Of a stretch of DNA of 64,000 nucleotides, positions 51,571 to 63,517 are shown piece after piece. Every line of letters starts with the position of its first letter. Positions within the stretch are counted from its first letter, which is position 1. The translations under genes and the position numbers were made by a program. The DNA is from Rhizophagus clarus (Eukaryota; Glomeromycota; Glomeromycetes; Glomerales; Glomeraceae): NCBI GenBank assembly GCA_015698045.1, contig BLAL01000218.1, positions 1,264,294 to 1,328,293 of the forward strand, given 5' to 3'. Below the pieces are notes generated by a model that saw nothing but the letters and a program-made list of their open reading frames with translations, was not told the DNA's origin and did not search any database.

Positions 51571-52215
51571 TATACTTCAGCGCGAATTAAATTTTAGAAT
51601 GATGAAAATTTCAGCAGCAAAGCCGAATCCAAATTAACATAACCATCCAAAATCCACTATCCAAAGCGTCCAGGTAGATACAAAATAAAAAAGATAAAAG
51701 AATATTAGCAAAGTTCACTAGAGTTCCTAAAAAGCCCGTTCCTCATACCCGTTCCTCACCTTATTCGTGAGACTCTAATTCCAAAAGTGGCGTTCTTATT
51801 CCAATTCCATTCTTCCTTAGTCTTAATAAAATTATTCGCCTTTTAAAAAGTTTTTTTAAAAAAATTTTGTTTTAAAACCGAATATATACTGTATATATAT
51901 ATAATATATAATTCGGCTAAGAACTGGAAAAGAAATAAAATAAAATAAACTAATAAATTTTGTTTATAAAAACCGAAAAAAAGATAATAAAATTTTGGTT
52001 ATAAAAACCGATAAAAAAATTTAAAAAACCGAAAAATAAAATAAAATAAAAAAAAAATTTAGTAACGATTGAGATCCAATCAAATTTGATCGTTGAAATT
52101 ATTTCAACATTACGTATTATGTCAAAAAAAATGGCTATGCCGAAATTATTACGGCAGATTTTTACAGACGTAATGCCAAAAGTTTGAAACCGTAATTAAT
52201 TCGCGCTGAAGTATA
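51571..52215. mobile_element. MITE nested in the transposase gene (about 640 bp)
   Basis: Perfect 20 bp inverted repeats, TATACTTCAGCGCGAATTAA, lie at 51571-51590 and, reversed, at 52196-52215. A TA or TATA target duplication would be included in those ends. It occupies nearly all of the intron between transposase exons (donor about 52234, acceptor about 51525). No coding capacity. Confidence 0.85.
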
Positions 52216-54009
52216 ATAGTAAGAATACTATTTAAATGTTACCTTCAAAAAACGGTATAATATAAATGGCATTATCATTGCAAGTTGGAAATAATCCGAC
52301 ATTATAAAGCTGGCATGGTGACTAATCGGATTTGGTAGACGAGACCATTTTTTTGGTTTTTCGAATTCTTTCCAAACTTCTATAAAATCATCTTCACCTT
52401 CCCGTGAAAATAATTCACATGTCAACTTGAGAAGGCGTCCAATTTTTCCCGCGGTTGCATGATAGACATCCTGCGGAGTCTGTAAATGTCTATCCTCTTT
52501 AAGTTATCCAAGATGCTAGGCTGCGGCCTCAGACCATATTGTGAACCGAGATGTTTTTTTGCTGACGTACCGTTTTCTCGTAATATTTCTTTAAATTGAT
52601 TGTCAGTAACGTGATGATATCTCGATATTTTTTGTAGGTCTTGATTAAAATCAGTTAATGAATTATAAGATACTGAACAAGTGCGACAGCCCTTCATGGC
52701 ATTGTGTCTTAATACCCCAGCCATATCATTTCCTTGGGGCAAATCAGCGGTCACAACACCCAACCAGCTATCACCCAAGCATCTTGGCCATTTACTTTCA
52801 TTAATTTTCCTTGTTCAAATTCTTTCATTTCAGAAATAAATGGCTGAATAAACTCATTAAAATTGCCACTGAATGGGACAAATCCAAGAACAAAATGGTT
52901 TTTAAGCAATTTTCTTTCATGAGAGGGCATATTTCCGAATTGCAAGTATATGCCTCCTAATGAATGATACACATTTCTATATGTACCAAAATCATCATAA
53001 TACAAATCAATAAACAACTTATACACTGGCAAAGATGATGGTGGTAATCTTAATGTGATATAGTCAGAAGGATGTTGATATGAAAATATTACATCACGAA
53101 TATGCCAACGGCTTTGGTATCTATATATTATCTCGGTAATTCGTAATGCGGTTTCAGGAACGTATTGATGCTGGTATACTATCATTACATTAGCTTTTTC
53201 AAGGACTTGGGAAATTGCAATCGTTTGATATGCCTCATCCTTCAGCCATACTTCACCAGCAATAGAACGTTCTTGCCTAACTCTCCCTTTAAAAATTTCA
53301 GGCAAATTATCATAACTTACAACTTCCTGAATTCTCAGCCGATATTCATTATTGGCATTTTTAAAATTGCCCTCAACCTGCCAAGTTGCCGTTCATTATT
53401 ATAATGATAATAAATAAACTCACCAGATTTATATATCACTATCATATTATAAACAAAATAATTAATATGATGGTAACAATACAGGGAATTGATAATATGA
53501 TTATAAATACCTTCTAATATCTTTATTTGATCATCACCAAAAAGTGGTGATTCTCCCCACAATGTACCGTGCCAATGTTCTGATTTTGTTTCAGAATCAA
53601 TTCCAGGACCAAAGTACATGCACCTAAGTATTGAGGGATTATTAAGGACATACCAAATAATGTCTCTGATAGAAAATTGGTATGCATTCTTTATTTCTTT
53701 AGAAATTGAAGGAGTTTTTTTTGATAAAATGGAGATAGGTTTTGCTGATATAGGAATAAGAGGAAGACGTTTTCTCCATTCTCGAAATCTTCGAATATTC
53801 TTCACTACATGGCTTGGATTGAATTTGGAATTATGAAGAACGTCAACAAGATCTTCATAAGCACTTGTAGAGATATTATGCTTTTGTAACCAGCAAAAAA
53901 GTGAAGCAGTCGTAAAATTTTCAAAATATGGAGCGAATTCTCCATCACCATTATAGGATGGCATTTTATTTTTATCAAGTGCTTCATCGACAATTTGACG
54001 ATGATCATC

Positions 54010-54165
54010 ACCTCCTGTTTCTGCTTCTTCCTCTTCCTCTTCTCCTCCTTCTTCTGTCTCTTCCTCTTCTTCCTCTTCTCCTCCTTCTTCTGTCTCTTCC
54101 TCTTCTTCCTCTTCACCTCCTTCTTCTGTCCCTTCTTCTTCCTCTTCCTCTTCATTATATAAATT
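54010..54165 (-). repeat. Coding minisatellite for a Glu/Gly-rich tract
   Basis: A 36 bp unit (minus-strand EETEEGGEEEEE) repeats three to four times in frame inside the N-terminal part of the transposase gene. The opposite strand gives a meaningless Leu-rich frame. Confidence 0.9.
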
Positions 54166-54810
54166 ATCGAATGCATATTGTGAGATTATATCATCATTAT
54201 CGTATTCATATTGTGAAATCATATCATCATCTTTATGATCATATTGAACCTCCATGTCATCATTATTTTTCGGTAAAGGCGGTGATATTTGCATGTTGGT
54301 CCGGTAAGAGTGACTAAAGGCAGTGGTTGATGAGGGTGCAAGCGTTGCAGTTCTATTAGTAAAACGATTTCGAATTCGATATCGTTGTTCTGATTCTTCA
54401 GTAGTGTTGTAAATATATCGTTTTCTCATGGTTAATTAGACTTTTATAATACGATAAGAAATTTGGTTATAAATGATAGAACCGAAGAAAATAAGTCTGA
54501 TTATATATAATTTTTTGTACATTATAACGGGGAGATAAGTTCAAAATACAGTGCACAACGCACGCGTTTAATGCATAGGTTCACAAATTCATTTTCAAAT
54601 TAGAGTTTTGAGTATCAGCTTATATTGGATGAAACGATTCAGATAGTTCGTCCGAAATGGAAAGCCCGATAAATTAAAAAAAAAATTTTAATGCATAATG
54701 TTATAATAAAACTCAAGAATTTTATTTAAATTTATTGCTTAAAGTAGTTATTTAGGTACGATAAACATTTATTAATATTATTGCTTGTTTATTAATCGGA
54801 TTACATTCAT

Positions 54811-56167
54811 TTATAACTGAAAATAAGAAAATTAGAATATATTAACTATAAGCAAAAATTGAAGAATAAATAATAAATATGTACCGTCAAATTATTAGCG
54901 ATGTCAAGACCGCTTCGCGACGGAATATATATATCCCTAGTGATGTGATCTAATTTCTTGACCGCTTCAAGGTCCTTAGACTTCCAATGGATCTTGAAGC
55001 TTTCACGCGTAAATTCTATTAATTTTTCCAACGAATTAATTTTTTTTAATTCGTTTACATCAACGACGGCAAGTTGACGTCGTAGTATTTTCTTAACGAC
55101 TACTTCCTCTGAGATATATTCATTGACCTCATGGTCAGAGAACTCCCTAGAATAGTAAGAAATATAAACTCGAATAATAATAATGTTATATTATTAAACT
55201 AATAACGAAATAGTTATTACCTATTTGTTCCTTGCATGTCTTTTACAAGCAATATGATTGCTTCGTTGAATTTGTTGCGGTAATCGGTGAACTTTTTACT
55301 GGCATCTTGCACCAGTTTTTCGGCCTCTTTTTTGAATGATGCAAGGTTGAATATTTTATAAACGAGTTGTTGTAGGGCGGAACGCGGAGGGTGTCGACTT
55401 CTTAAAAATAAACATTTTAATTCTTCGTCGAAAAGCCTATAATTGTCCTATTAATATATAATAATATAACGTTATTAATTGTTTCCTTATCTGAAATGGC
55501 ACTATTAGCCAATCATAAATTTTTCCATATGATATTACGTTATTGGTATTATCATAAGATGCAGGCTTTGAAACTCCAATATCTTGCGATTTCGCAGTAA
55601 GCATTTGGTTGGCTAAATTTAATATTTCTGGATTAGCGATTAACCAATTACAAATTTGTAGTTGGTTGGTCATCTCCTCAAATTGAGGAGGAATATCTTA
55701 TATTACATTATAAGTAAAAAAAAAATCAGTATTCATTTATTGTACAGTAAACAGTAAAAGAGTAAAATTAATATATAAAAAAAAGGTTTACCATCTTGAT
55801 CACTTTCACTTTCTTCGTTTCTTTCTCTTTCTTCTTTCTCTCTTTCCATCCTATCTCTTTCTCTTCTCTCTTTTTCTCTTCTTTCCTTTTCTCTTTTGTC
55901 TCTTTCTCTACCTTCTCTTTCTAATTCATTTTCTCTTCTTTCCGTTTCTCTTTCGTCTCTTTCTCTACCTTCTCTTTCTAATTCATTTTCTCTTCTTTCC
56001 TTTTCTCTTCTTTCACTCTCCCTCCTCTCTATTTCTCTCTCTTCTTGTTGGAGGGCGTTTTCACGAACTCTATCACGAGAAACTATTATGATAATATTAA
56101 TACGTGACACTTCTTACATAAATAAAAACCAAGATATACCTTTTGTTTGTTTGTTACGTTTGTTCAT
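54811..56167 (-). CDS. Coiled-coil protein of unknown function, Arg/Glu repeat region
   Basis: Exons 56140-56167, 55792-56082, 55539-55696, 55221-55447 and 54885-55146 join in frame; a two-codon exon at 54811-54816 may close it. If the last donor is not used, the frame ends at 54846. It starts MNKRNKQTK. Residues ~20-105 are almost entirely Arg and Glu (REIERRESERREKERRENEL) with a 19-residue unit repeated twice, and should form a long charged coiled coil or single alpha-helix. Next come QICNWLIANPEILNLANQML and a helical C-terminal region (FDEELKCLFLRSRHPPRSAL; EAVKKLDHITRDIYIPSRSG). The intron between exons 3 and 4 is uncertain (GTAATA or GTGCCA donor, both phase 0). No known domain is recognised. 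A large tandem satellite begins directly upstream of its start. Confidence 0.65.
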
Positions 56168-56214
56168 TTTTTTTTAACGTTATGAACTTGTTAAGATGAT
56201 TGTAGGATATTATA

Positions 56215-57900
56215 TACAAGAAATATTCAGGGTCTAGAATTTCGATATTGAATCAACTATATGTACGGTTTCTAATCATATCGTATCTTCATATTCAAAA
56301 TTCCTATTTTTGATTTAGAAAAACGGAGAGATCAAACTTAATTTCATATTTTGAATCATTACAGAAGTTAATTTCGTAATCTAATAGGATAAATGCGGAA
56401 AATATTCAGGGGCCAAGATTTCAATATATCAACTATATTACGTGCAGTTATACGGTTATCGTGTTGTCATGTTCAGAAATTCCTATTTTTGATTTAGAAA
56501 AACGGAGAGATCAAACTTAATTTCATATTTTGGATCATTACAGAAGTTAATTTCATAATCTAATAGGATATATGCGGAAAATATTCAGGGACCAAGATTT
56601 TAATATTGAATCAACTATATGTACGGTTATACGGTTATCGTGTCTTCATATTCAAAATTCCTATTTTTGACTTTAAAAAACGGAGAGATCAAACTTAATT
56701 TCATATTTTGAATCATTACAGAAGTTAATTTCGTAATCTAATAGGATAAATGCGGAAAATATTCAGGGGCCAAGATTTCAATATATCAACTATATTATGT
56801 GCAGTTATACGGTTATCGTGTTGTCATGTTCAAAATTCCTATTTTTGATTTAGAAAAACGGAGAGATCAAACTTAATTTCATATTTTGAATCATTACAGA
56901 AGTTAATTTCGTAATCTAATAGGATATATGCGGAAAATATTCAGGGGCCAAGATTTCAATATATCAACTATATTATGTGCAGTTATACGGTTATCTAATC
57001 ATATCGTGTTGTCATGTTCAAAAATTCCTATTTTTGATTTAGAAAAACGGAGAGATCAAACTTAATTTCATATTTTGGATCATTACAGAAGTTAATTTCG
57101 TAATCTAATAGGATAAATGCGGAAAATATTCAGGGGCCAAGATTTCAATATATCAACTATATTATGTGCAGTTATACGGTTATCGTGTTGTCATGTTCAG
57201 AAATTCCTATTTTTGATTTAGAAAAACGGAGAGATCAAACTTAATTTCATATTTTGAATCATTACAGAAGTTAATTTCGTAATCTAATAGGATAAATGCG
57301 GAAAATATTCAGGGGCCAAGATTTCAATATATCAACTATATTATGTGCAGTTATACGGTTATCGTGTTGTCATGTTCAAAAATTCCTATTTTTGATTTAG
57401 AAAAACGGAGAGATCAAACTTAATTTCATATTTTGGATCATTACAGAAGTTAATTTCGTAATCTAATAGGATATATGCGGAAAATATTCAGGGGCCAAGA
57501 TTCAATATTGAATCAACTATGTTATGTGCGGTTATACGGTTAATCTAATCATATCGTGTTTCATGTTCAAAAATTCCTATTTTTGATTTAGAAAAACGGA
57601 GAGATCAAACTTAATTTCATATTTCGGATTATTACAGAAGTTAATTTCGTAATCTAATAGGATATATGCGGAAAATATTCAGGGTCCAAGATTTCAATAT
57701 TGAATCAACTATATTATATGCAGTTATACGGTTATCTAATCATATCGTGTCTTCATGTTCAAAAATTCCTATTTTGATTTATAAAAACGGAGAGATCAAA
57801 CTTAATTTCATATTGCATATTAAAGAAGCTAATTTCGTAATCTAAACAGATGACTGTAGGATATATGCGGAAAATATTCAGGGACCAAGATTCCATCAAT
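56215..57900. repeat. Satellite, about 180-195 bp x 9
   Basis: The phrase AATATTCAGG recurs at roughly 56220, 56399, 56578, 56758, 56937, 57124, 57302, 57482, 57675 and 57872. Units share CGGAGAGATCAAACTTAATT and GTTAATTTCGTAATCTAATA. Inner units are nearly identical, and the outer two are more diverged, as expected from unequal exchange. Confidence 0.95.
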
Positions 57901-59330
57901 TTTTGTTTGACATTGAATTAACTACATTTTTATTTTATTTATATTAGTTTATTATGCGATAGAAAACATAAAAATGAAAATACAATAAACAATAAAATTG
58001 CTATGTATTTTTAAATCAGTGTCAAGCTCTCCTCGCTGTATATAACAAGAATAAGTGATGATAGTGGATCATGGTCATTTGGTCATATCGTATCTTCATA
58101 TTCAAAATAGATCTATTTTGATTAAAAAGCGGAGCAATCAACTTGATTATGTCATCATTGTTGGTAACAGGGTTCAGATAACATTAACTGAAATATCCGA
58201 ATCTGTGCAGATTACAATATTAACTGAATACGTAAATATCCAGTCCTCTAAATTAAATATCGCTATAACATAAATAATTTAATTTATATTAATTAGTCTT
58301 TAACATTAGCGTATCATATTAAACGATCCTTTTTTTCGTTTGTAAGAAATGATTTAGTGCAACATTCGCAGAGGATGGATATATATGTAACTACAGGGGA
58401 AAGTCCCCTGCTAATCATTATTCTGCTAATGAAAATCGAAAATCATGTAAATTTTTATAATTAAAAGAAATCAACAAAATTTCTCTTTACTAGTAATTGC
58501 ATGTGATAGAGTAGTTAGCATAACACCAGGTTTCAGGTTCGATTACTATGCTACCTTATAGCAATTATTCTCGTAGAGTTTATCGGGTGAAAATTTCCCC
58601 ATATCCTATCAGGCAGGCGAAAATTTCCCAGTTAAACCTTTACAAATACTTTTTTTATTATTATTTATTAGTAAGATAATATATTTAAACATGATATGTA
58701 CAAGATAAATGTAAAATATTATTTATTAAATTTATAAATGGTTTTCAAAAAAGTAAACCTTTTACTTAAAAATGAAATTATTCATTAATTATAAAATGAA
58801 ATTTATTAAAAAATTATTTAATATCTAAAAAATTACTGACTTGATTGTGTTAAAGTGCTCATCCATATGACGATGATGAGGGTGATGGCCGCGGTGTAGA
58901 CGACGATGATTGTGCTAAATATAAATAAAGCTTTAATTTAAGTTTATGTATCTCTTCTTCCTGGCTTGAAATTTGCTCTAAAAATATCGATCCACTTTAA
59001 TAGATATGCGTTCTCCCGCTCAGTTTTGTTGTTTAATTTGGCAATTATTTGTTCTCCAGCTGTCTCAACAGCTTTTGAAATTCTTGGTACATTATCTGGA
59101 GATCAGAAATTTCGATTTCTTTTTGTTGAAATTTCTTCTTTTGTCATTTTTTTTTCTCTACGTCAGGCCGTTTTCCTAGAATATTAAATAAAGAAAAAAT
59201 ATTTTTTTTTTTATCGAAAAAATAGATGCAATTTTAATTTATTATGGAGGTTCCAATAATTTTGGAAATCTATTGTCAAAATTAGTTTAATACAAGCGTA
59301 AAATTATTTTAATCTTATCCAATAAACTTC
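57901..59330. other. Non-genic region downstream of the satellite
   Basis: A degenerate satellite piece is at about 58080-58130 (CGGAGCAATCAACTTGATT). A tRNA-like A/B-box pair is at about 58503-58555, listed separately. Nothing else is supported. Confidence 0.4.
58503..58555 (+). other. tRNA-like box A / box B remnant
   Basis: GATAGAGTAGTTAGCATAAC resembles a pol III box A with flanking D-arm. GGTTCGATTAC about 25 bp later resembles box B. The spacing is about 10 bases too short for an intact anticodon arm, and no acceptor stem was found. It could be a tRNA-derived SINE head, a tRNA pseudogene or chance. Confidence 0.3.
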
Positions 59331-60030
59331 GCAAACCGTGATTTTTTTTATTAATTAATTATCATAAGAACGGCAATGCCATCTTTAAAAAAAATTTCTC
59401 GTGATTTGAACTTTGTGACCGTGACTTTTTTTTTATTAATTAATTATCATAAGAACGGCATTCGAATGCCATCCTTTAAAAAATTTCTCGTAATTTGAAC
59501 TTTGTGACCGTGAACTTTTTTTTTTATTAATTAATTATCAAAAGAACGGCATTCGAAATGCATCCTTTAAAAAAGAATTTCTGCGTGATTTGAAACTTTG
59601 TGCTGACGTGACTTTTTTTTTATTAATTATTATCATAAGAAAGGCATTCGAATGCCATTCTTAAAAAAATTTCTCGTGATTGAACTTGTGACCGTGACTT
59701 TTTTTTTATTAATTAATTATCATAAGAACGCATTCGAATGCCATCCTTTAAAAAATTCTCGTGATTTGAAACTTTGTGACCGTGACTTTTTTTATTAATT
59801 AATTATCATAAGAAGGCATTCGAATGCCATCCTTAAAAAATTTCTCGTGATTGAACTTTGTGACTGGTGACTTTTTTTTATTATTAATTATCATAAGAAA
59901 GGCATTCGAATGCCATCCTTTAAAAAATTTCTCGTGATTCGAACTTTGTGACCGTGACTTTTTTTTATTAATTAATTACATAAGAAAGGCATTCGAATGC
60001 CATTCTTTAAAAAATTTCTCGTGATTCCTA
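59330..60030. repeat. Tandem repeat, about 86-93 bp x 8, with palindrome
   Basis: Units start CATAAGAA(A/C)GGCATTCGAA near 59362, 59448, 59539, 59632, 59720, 59807, 59891 and 59978. Each has GGCATTCGAATGCC, a perfect 14 bp palindrome in most copies. Each also carries TTTCTCGTGATTTGAACTTT and GTGACCGTGAC. The array is bracketed by TCCAATAAACTTCG on both sides (about 59320 and 60030). Confidence 0.9.
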
Positions 60031-60130
60031 TCCAATAAACTTCGTAGTGAATAACAATTGTTCTGGTTAGAATGATATATGTATTATTTTTTTTTGATTC
60101 TTATTTAGCAAGAAAAATTTAAATTTTTTT

Positions 60131-60355
60131 GTGTAAACTGAATTAACCAATTACAATTTTGATATTTGTATTATTACTACATCAGAATCATTTCAACTTA
60201 TAATGAATTCCCATTGTTATATTTGTGATTCTAGAGGCGTCTTAGTCTTAAAAATTTAAATATATTTTAAGTGTGTCAAATGATTAATTATGTGCTGTGC
60301 CTGCGTAAAAAAATTTTTCAGTTATTTTACATCATTTAAAAATATCTTATTATTT
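60131..60355. repeat. Direct duplication, copy 1
   Basis: Starts TGTGTAAACTGAATTAACCA and ends near TTTAAAAATATC. It contains GAGGCGTCTTAGTCT and TGTGCTGTGCCTGCGTAAA. It matches 60533-60750 with many one-base indels. Confidence 0.85.
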
Positions 60356-60532
60356 TTAATTTACATGCGTAATTGCTATGTGCCGAATAACAATGAAGAT
60401 CTGCAATCAATTAGATGGACAACAAAAACCTGATCGCCATTATAGTATACTTTTTTAAATTTAGGATTACATGACTTGGGCTCCATTCTCGTTGCAAACC
60501 ACATATTATTTAATTAAATTTTTTTATTATTG

Positions 60533-60750
60533 ATTGTGTAAACTGAATTAACCAATTACAATTTTGATATTATATTATTACTCCAATCAAGAATCATTCC
60601 CAACTTTATACTGAATTTCCATGTTATATTGTGATCTAGAGGCGTCTTAGTCTTTAAAAATTTAAGCTGTGTCAAATAATTAATTATGTGCTGTGCCTGC
60701 GTAAAAAAAATTTTTCAGTTTCTTTTACGACATTTAAAAATACTTTATCC
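60533..60750. repeat. Direct duplication, copy 2
   Basis: Same block as 60131-60355, about 400 bp downstream. No coding capacity is seen in either copy. Confidence 0.85.
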
Positions 60751-61100
60751 ATGGCGTAAGTATTTAAAAAAATGTGCATGATACATGCCGATCAGCATTT
60801 TTGTTGTTAACAATCGACATCTAATTGATGCAGATCTTTCAAATATTATTAATGTTCGCGCCTTCCACGGTCACTTAAAAATATCATTATTTTAATTACT
60901 CGCTGTAATTTAAGCACTAAGATTACATGATTTGACTAATTCCCCGATGAAAGCACGATATTATTTATAATCGAATGGTGTTATCATATAGTACAATTAA
61001 AAAAATATATATAAAAAGAGATAAATTCCTTTTCAAAAAAATCAAAAAAATCATCATAATAAACAATCAAGAAATTTGTCTGGTTCGGTAAATTTTTAAA

Positions 61101-62950
61101 ATGTCCCAACCTTCGCCATCATTCATCCTGAAGATAAATCCAATTCAGAACTTCCATTAGAAAATTCTCCGTCCTTAGAAAATGATGAACAAATTGCGAC
61201 GGCAGGTCCGTCAGATGAACAAATTGTGACGGCAGGTCCTCAGATGAACAAATTGTGACGGCAGGTCTGTCAGATGAACAAATTGTGACGGCAGGTCCGT
61301 TAGATGAACAAATTGTGACGGCAGTTCGTCAGGCGAACAAATGTGATGCAGGTCTGTCAGATGAACAAATTGTGACGGCAGGTCCGTTAGATGAACAAAT
61401 TGTGACGGCAGGTTCGTCAGACGAACAAATTGTGATGGCAGGTTCGTCGAGGAAAAGGAAGGACGAAAAGCCTATTGAAAGTAAAGAAGCAAAAAAAATC
61501 AAATTAATCTCGGTAGAAACTTGAAGAAAAAGGTAAATATATATATTATATATACAATACTATTCTAATAGCTGTAGAATCATACATTATGTAAAAATCT
61601 GACTTTTTTATGAGAATCTGTTATTAATTATCGCATTACAAATTTATTTTTATTCAAGACACAATCGAAATTCTTCGGAAGATCATTACGAAGTCCAGCA
61701 TTCTAGAAAATATTCCCGCAAATACTTGAAAGACGGGTTGTGCTCTAAAAAGCATGAGTGGCAGCAATTGGTAAAAAAATAATTTGATATAGATGAACAA
61801 AAATCTGACTGCAGTAATTCCGTCAGGTTCACTAGATATAAACCCGACATTTACATGGCTGATCAACGTTTTATAGAAAGGAAGAGAGCAGGTTTCTAAG
61901 ATAAATCTCCTATATACTTCGGCGATTACCTGCCTGAAGACAATAGCAATAATAATACAACAATAGGGATCAATCTTTTATATAAAGAAAAAGGCAGCTA
62001 ATGATGAAAATCTTAAGGAAGATATATTAGCCGTTGCATGGCTAATATATCATTTAAAAACAGTCCAAGATCGTCTGCCAATAAACCCCCGATGATGCAA
62101 CCTAATTACGATAACAAAAAATATATAACAGAATCTACAGGAATATTATGATAATTATTTGGAAAAGGAATGGAGTTTGATGGCTCCAAAATAAAAGGTG
62201 CTATTTCCCTAACTAAAACATTGATGACGATCATAATTCAAGAATTAATTTTCTGGATAAAATAGACGATGGTAATATGTCTTTATTAATAGAGATATGC
62301 TTACAATATTAGATGAAATAAAATCAGAAGATGAAACTTCTGAATTATCAAGAAGAAGAAAACGTTAGGAGATACTCGTATTTTCAAGTTATATAAGAAA
62401 ACATTAGAAGCAGTCGCTTCCGAGCCAAAATCATTTGGCGAAACGAATGCTTCAAAAGCTAAAGATATATTAGAAAACTTTCTTAAGAAAGCTGAAGAAA
62501 AACTGACACAAAGACAATGGAGAAGCTACAGAACTTCAGCTGAGAGAATGAACAAGTTGTGGAATATGCAATAAAAATTTGTAATATTCGATCTTGTAAC
62601 GGTCTCACGCCCAATTTATTGAACGATTACCGAGTAGGGAAAGTGCAGAACGATGGTTTATAATAATCGAAAAAGGAATCTATTATACCCAGCAGGAGTA
62701 TAGAGGTATTCAAAAAGCAACAGCAGGAGGAAGTTACTGATAATGACGTGGCAATAGTAGTAATAATAGTGGAAATGAAGGACAGGGAAGTGGAAAGGGA
62801 AGGGGAAGCGGAGGACGGGGAAGTGGAAGGGACGGGGAAAGAAAGGAAGAGGAAGAGAAGAGGAAGGAAGAGGAAGAGGAAGAGGGAATAAACTGGTAAC
62901 AGTAAAGGAAAGGAAAAAAGCAGTCTAAAGAGATAAATATCTTTTTCATT
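61101..62950 (+). pseudogene. Frameshifted repeat-protein gene of unknown family
   Basis: Coding character shifts frame several times on the plus strand. It opens MSQPSPSF, then in another frame NSELPLENSPSLENDEQI. A 10-residue repeat DEQIVTAGPS runs to about 61445, then RKRKDEKPIESKEAKKIKLI. About 61655-61880 gives pieces such as YSRKYLKDGLCSKKHEWQQL and YKPDIYMADQRFIERKRAGF. About 62399-62570 gives KSFGETNASKAKDILENFLK and QRQWRSYRTSAERMNKLWNM. The 3' end encodes a Gly/Arg/Ser tract (GSGKGRGSGGRGSG) and a Glu/Lys tract. The indels are mostly single bases, so sequencing error is as likely as true decay. Function unknown. Confidence 0.5.
61186..61445 (+). repeat. 30 bp coding minisatellite (DEQIVTAGPS units)
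   Basis: About eight head-to-tail copies of GATGAACAAATTGTGACGGC plus AGGTCCGTCA. One unit lacks a base (near 61240) and one is rearranged (near 61325-61350), each shifting the frame. Confidence 0.9.
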
Positions 62951-63517
62951 ATTATAATTAATCCAGAACGTGTTATTTTTTTTTTATTTTCTTAGTCGGC
63001 ATCTTTATAAAATAATAATACAATAATAATAAATCGAAAAATTTATTAAATTTTCATCGAAAAAATATATAAATATTCATATTTACCACCTCATTCCTCT
63101 TAAGAGACTATATTTAATTCTCAAAATGTATGCAGAACTTTTAATAATAAATATAGATCTATAAAGTATTATATTATAAACACTTAAAACATTTATAGCA
63201 AATTTAAAGATACTAAAGGATTCTATAATTTAATAGATTCCTTAAGAAACTTTAAACATTTATCTTTAAGGAATTTTTATAAATTGAATTAGTATTAACT
63301 ATATAAGAACTTTATTTTAAACATTATTTAATCTTAATCAATTTAAAGTCGATCTCATGGGATTATAAAAATCAATCTGTACCGAACATTGATATTTCCG
63401 CATTGCATATAATAAAAGATTTTCTTTTTTACTATGCTACGCTGCATAATGTTGACGAATAAAAATATTGATCTACAATAAAGTTAATCCATTTATTGCG
63501 AGTCAGATACCACACAA
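62951..63517. other. Non-genic AT-rich stretch
   Basis: No exon or RNA gene is supported here. Confidence 0.45.

Larger units (their letters stand above)
50290..54429 (-). pseudogene. CACTA/Tnp2-like DNA transposase, decayed
   Basis: Reading from 54429: MRKRYIYNTTEESEQRYRIR, an acidic repeat (54010-54165), a linker, then PEIFKGRVRQERSIAGEVWL. The core follows: LFIDLYYDDFGTYRNVYHSL, HFVLGFVPFSGNFNEFIQPF, VVTADLPQGNDMAGV and HNAMKGCRTC. This order and the GCRTC cysteines match Tnp2-type transposases of the CACTA group. Downstream, LPNLHINMHLSMHAQTFGTL and the ERF-like helix are like the C-terminal part of these proteins. Frame changes occur near 53355, near 52770 (after WVIAG) and near 52430 (after REKLDA), and probably near 50780. 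Some could be unrecognised introns, but those near 52770 and 52430 have no room for one. A clear intron lies between 52234 and about 51525, and a MITE fills it. CACTA-type terminal repeats were not found. I judge it non-autonomous now. Confidence 0.65.

Noticed and set aside
53928..54317. Leu/Pro-rich ORF on the plus strand
   Set aside because: It is the reverse complement of the Glu-rich minisatellite in the transposase gene.
55896..56177. Ser/Leu-rich ORF on the plus strand
   Set aside because: It is the antisense of the Arg/Glu coiled-coil exon.
62734..62949. Ser/Pro/Leu-rich ORF on the minus strand
   Set aside because: Antisense of the purine-rich 3' end of the repeat-protein gene.
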